The position numbers were made by a program, and so were the translations under genes. Below are positions 5,873 to 7,999 of a stretch of DNA of 7,999 bases, one piece after another. Within the stretch, counting starts at the first letter, position 1, and every line of letters starts with the position of its first letter. Source of the DNA: Spirochaetaceae bacterium (GTDB lineage Bacteria > Spirochaetota > Spirochaetia > Treponematales > Treponemataceae). The DNA is taken from positions 1 through 7,999 of the forward strand of contig JAISTZ010000130.1 in NCBI GenBank assembly GCA_031272345.1, written 5' to 3'. The notes beneath the pieces were generated by a model, which was not told where the DNA came from, did not search any database, and saw only the letters and a program-made list of their open reading frames with translations.

Positions 5873-7999
5873 ACGCCGTAAAGCGCTATCTGAGGTCGAT
5901 TCTCTTTTCCGAGGAACTCACCGTGAACGCCAGGGTGAACAACGTGGTCTTCCTGGACCTGTGCCTGTCCGCCTTCCTGGCGATGATTCTGCGGATTGTC
6001 CTCCGGGACAGCCCCGTGGTCATAGCAGCGGCCTTCCTCATCGCCCTGGCGGCGGGAGTGCTCCTGTGGGTCAGCAACGCCTGCCGGGTCCACACCCAGG
6101 CGGGGATCATCGCGGTCATCCTCTTCTGCGACATCATGTTTCCCCTCATGTACTTCCTGATGGGAGGGGTCCGCAGCGCCATGGCGGCCTACTTCTTGGT
6201 CGCCATGGTCATGGTCTTCCTCCTCACCCACGGGAAAAGCCTGTATTTCTTCCTCTTCCTGTTCATCGCCATATCCACGGGGTGCTACGTGGCGGAGTAT
6301 TTCTTCCCCTCCCTGGTGATCTCCGGCATGTCCAGGCTCGAACAGTTCTCGGACAGCATCCAGGCCTTCATCGTGGTGGGCGCCTGCATCGCCGGGTTCG
6401 TGGTCTTCCAGAACCGGGTGTATAACGAAGAAAAGCTGAAGCGGGACACGGAGGAGCAGCAGATCATCCGCCAGGACGAACTCCTTCGGGTCATAAACGA
6501 GGTGTCCCAGGTGATTTTGACATCGGACGCCCGGAACGCCCCGGAGACGGTCACCCGTGCGTTAAAGCTCCTTGGGGAATGTGAGGGGCTCGACAGAATC
6601 AACGTGTGGAAGAACTACCTGGAGGGCGGAATCTTCGGCTGCAGGACTCTCTTTTCCTGGGCTCCCCAGAAATCGAAGGGCCTGGGGACCCTCTCCTTCG
6701 TCTACGACTCGTCCCTTCCCGAATGGCGGGACCGGGTGTTCAAGGGGAAGGCCCTGGGGGGTCCCATAAAGGATTTTTCCCCGGCCTTCCGGGAAACCCT
6801 GGGACAAAACGGGGTCGTGTCCGTGCTGGTGCTGCCGGTGTTTTTCCAGGGGTTCTTCTGGGGGTTCGTCAGCCTGGACGACTGCGAGCGGGAGCGGCGG
6901 TTTTCCGAAACCGAACAGGGCATCCTCAACACAGCGGCCCTCCTCGTGGCAAACGCGGCCCGGCGCAGCGAAATTGACGCGGAGATCTTCGCCGCGGACG
7001 AGCGGGTGCGGCTCATGCTGGAGTCATCACCCCTGGTCTGCAACTTCTGGGACGAGCGCCGGAAGAGCATCGCCAGCAACGAAAAAAACCGGGAACTCTT
7101 CGGCCTTTCGGACAAGCGGGAATACCTGGACAAATTCCTCGCCATATCCCCGGAGTTCCAGCCCTCGGGGGAATCCTCCGCGGCCATGGCGAAGCGGATA
7201 AACGCGGAAGCCTTTGTGTCCGGCAGGTACCGGTTCGAGTGGATGCACCGGGCACCGGACGGGTCCCCCCTTCCGGTGGAGGTCTCCATATTCAGGATAA
7301 AGCGGGGGAACACCTACAATTTCCTCGGGTACACCAGGGACCTCCGGGAAAGCAAGAAGATGATGTCGGCCATTCAGACCAAGGGGGAAATCCTCAGCGC
7401 CGTGAACGCGGTTTCGGGGATTCTGTTGAACTCCCGGGTTGACACCTTCGAGACCGACCTCCGGGAGAGCATGAAGATTCTGGTGGGAGTCCTGGGGGCG
7501 GACAAGATGAACATCTGGCGGAACACCCTCCGGGACGGCCAGTGGTACGTCATCAGGACCCACGCCTGGACCGGGGACGGCGCCGGGGAGGACACCCTTC
7601 CGCCGGAGCTCTCCTACATCGACGACCTCCCCACCTGGTACGCCCGGCTTTCCAGCGGGAAGAGCATCAACGGGCCCGTGAAGAATTTCCCCCCCCAGGT
7701 GATGGAACGGTTCATCCAGTGGGGAATCACCTCGGTGCTGGTGATGCCCGTGTTCCTTTCCGGGGATTTCTGGGGAATCGTCAGCTTCTCCGACTGCCGG
7801 AGGGAGCGGTTCTTCTCGGATGACGAAGAGGCTATCCTCCGCTCGGCGAGTCTCCTCATAACCAACGCCATGGTCCAAAACGAGATGAACCGGAACCTGG
7901 TGCAGGCCCGGGAGGAGGCCCTGGCCAGCTCCAACGCCAAGAGCGCCTTCCTCGCCATAATGAGCCACGAGATACGCACTCCCTTAAACGCGATAATCG
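5869..7999 (+). CDS. Membrane hybrid-type histidine kinase, N-terminal 710 residues (6TM-GAF-PAS-GAF-HisKA start)
   Basis: Open from GTG 5869 to the window edge with no stop; the gene continues beyond it. The layout copies the preceding kinase. Six membrane segments lie at about 24-45, 48-68, 77-98, 103-120, 124-143 and 163-181. They are followed by GAF1 (about 203-367) with VLPVFFQGFFWGFVSLDDC, PAS (377-496) with SPEFQP, FEWMH and GYTRDLRE, and GAF2 (about 507-670) with VMPVFLSGDFWGIVSFSDC. A helical linker with QAREEALASS leads to an H-box whose phosphoacceptor is H700 in MSHEIRTPLNA. The ATPase domain, and probably a receiver domain as in its twin, lie off the window. The GTG start is chosen because MNAVKRYLRSILFSEELTVN aligns with the twin's N-terminus MNILKKILSHYIFDEKLSLN, because a ribosome site sits seven bases upstream, and because it overlaps the previous stop. 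Its partners are probably the two HD-GYP regulators and/or an additional downstream gene. The signal it senses is unknown. Confidence 0.92.
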   Translation, partial: MNAVKRYLRSILFSEELTVNARVNNVVFLDLCLSAFLAMILRIVLRDSPVVIAAAFLIALAAGVLLWVSNACRVHTQAGIIAVILFCDIMFPLMYFLMGGVRSAMAAYFLVAMVMVFLLTHGKSLYFFLFLFIAISTGCYVAEYFFPSLVISGMSRLEQFSDSIQAFIVVGACIAGFVVFQNRVYNEEKLKRDTEEQQIIRQDELLRVINEVSQVILTSDARNAPETVTRALKLLGECEGLDRINVWKNYLEGGIFGCRTLFSWAPQKSKGLGTLSFVYDSSLPEWRDRVFKGKALGGPIKDFSPAFRETLGQNGVVSVLVLPVFFQGFFWGFVSLDDCERERRFSETEQGILNTAALLVANAARRSEIDAEIFAADERVRLMLESSPLVCNFWDERRKSIASNEKNRELFGLSDKREYLDKFLAISPEFQPSGESSAAMAKRINAEAFVSGRYRFEWMHRAPDGSPLPVEVSIFRIKRGNTYNFLGYTRDLRESKKMMSAIQTKGEILSAVNAVSGILLNSRVDTFETDLRESMKILVGVLGADKMNIWRNTLRDGQWYVIRTHAWTGDGAGEDTLPPELSYIDDLPTWYARLSSGKSINGPVKNFPPQVMERFIQWGITSVLVMPVFLSGDFWGIVSFSDCRRERFFSDDEEAILRSASLLITNAMVQNEMNRNLVQAREEALASSNAKSAFLAIMSHEIRTPLNAII

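Overview
The window is a GC-rich stretch (roughly 60% by eye) of a bacterial chromosome. The signalling proteins look most like those of spirochaetes of the Treponema group, especially the many-kinase, gut-associated treponemes. The reasons are the PAS domain with its SPEFQP...FEWMH...GYTRDLRE pattern, the H-box neighbourhood, and free use of AGG for arginine. This assignment rests on remembered family resemblance and is tentative; there is no 16S or other marker here.

Layout. Bases 1-270 are the last 89 codons of a NeuB/SpsE-type sialic-acid (nonulosonate) synthase on the + strand, containing its C-terminal SAF/antifreeze-like domain. A complete tRNA-Arg(UCG) gene lies on the - strand at 331-404, with its own sigma-70-type promoter at 417-445. 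A divergent + strand promoter at 472-500 then starts a signalling operon that runs off the right edge. Four genes are joined by three 4-base stop/start overlaps (ATGA, ATGA, GTGA). In order they are two paralogous REC-HD-GYP response regulators (511-1557 and 1554-2576) and two paralogous membrane hybrid histidine kinases (2573-5872 and 5869 to beyond 7999). Both kinases have six predicted membrane helices followed by GAF-PAS-GAF and a HisKA domain. The first continues through HATPase and REC; the second is cut by the window edge just after its H-box.

How it probably works (inference). The kinases sense through the membrane bundle and the cytosolic GAF/PAS domains, and autophosphorylate on His713 or His700. 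They then pass phosphate to their own REC domain and/or to the REC domains of the two HD-GYP proteins, which would tune cyclic-di-GMP hydrolysis. The first HD-GYP protein has Asn where a metal-binding Asp is normally found, so the pair may be one active enzyme and one altered or regulatory copy. The operon's first start codon sits only about 10 bases from the -10 box, which implies a leaderless or nearly leaderless mRNA. Tight translational coupling would then carry expression down the chain.

No mobile element, CRISPR array, prophage or insertion sequence is seen. The long - strand reading frames opposite the operon are shadows of GC-rich coding sequence.
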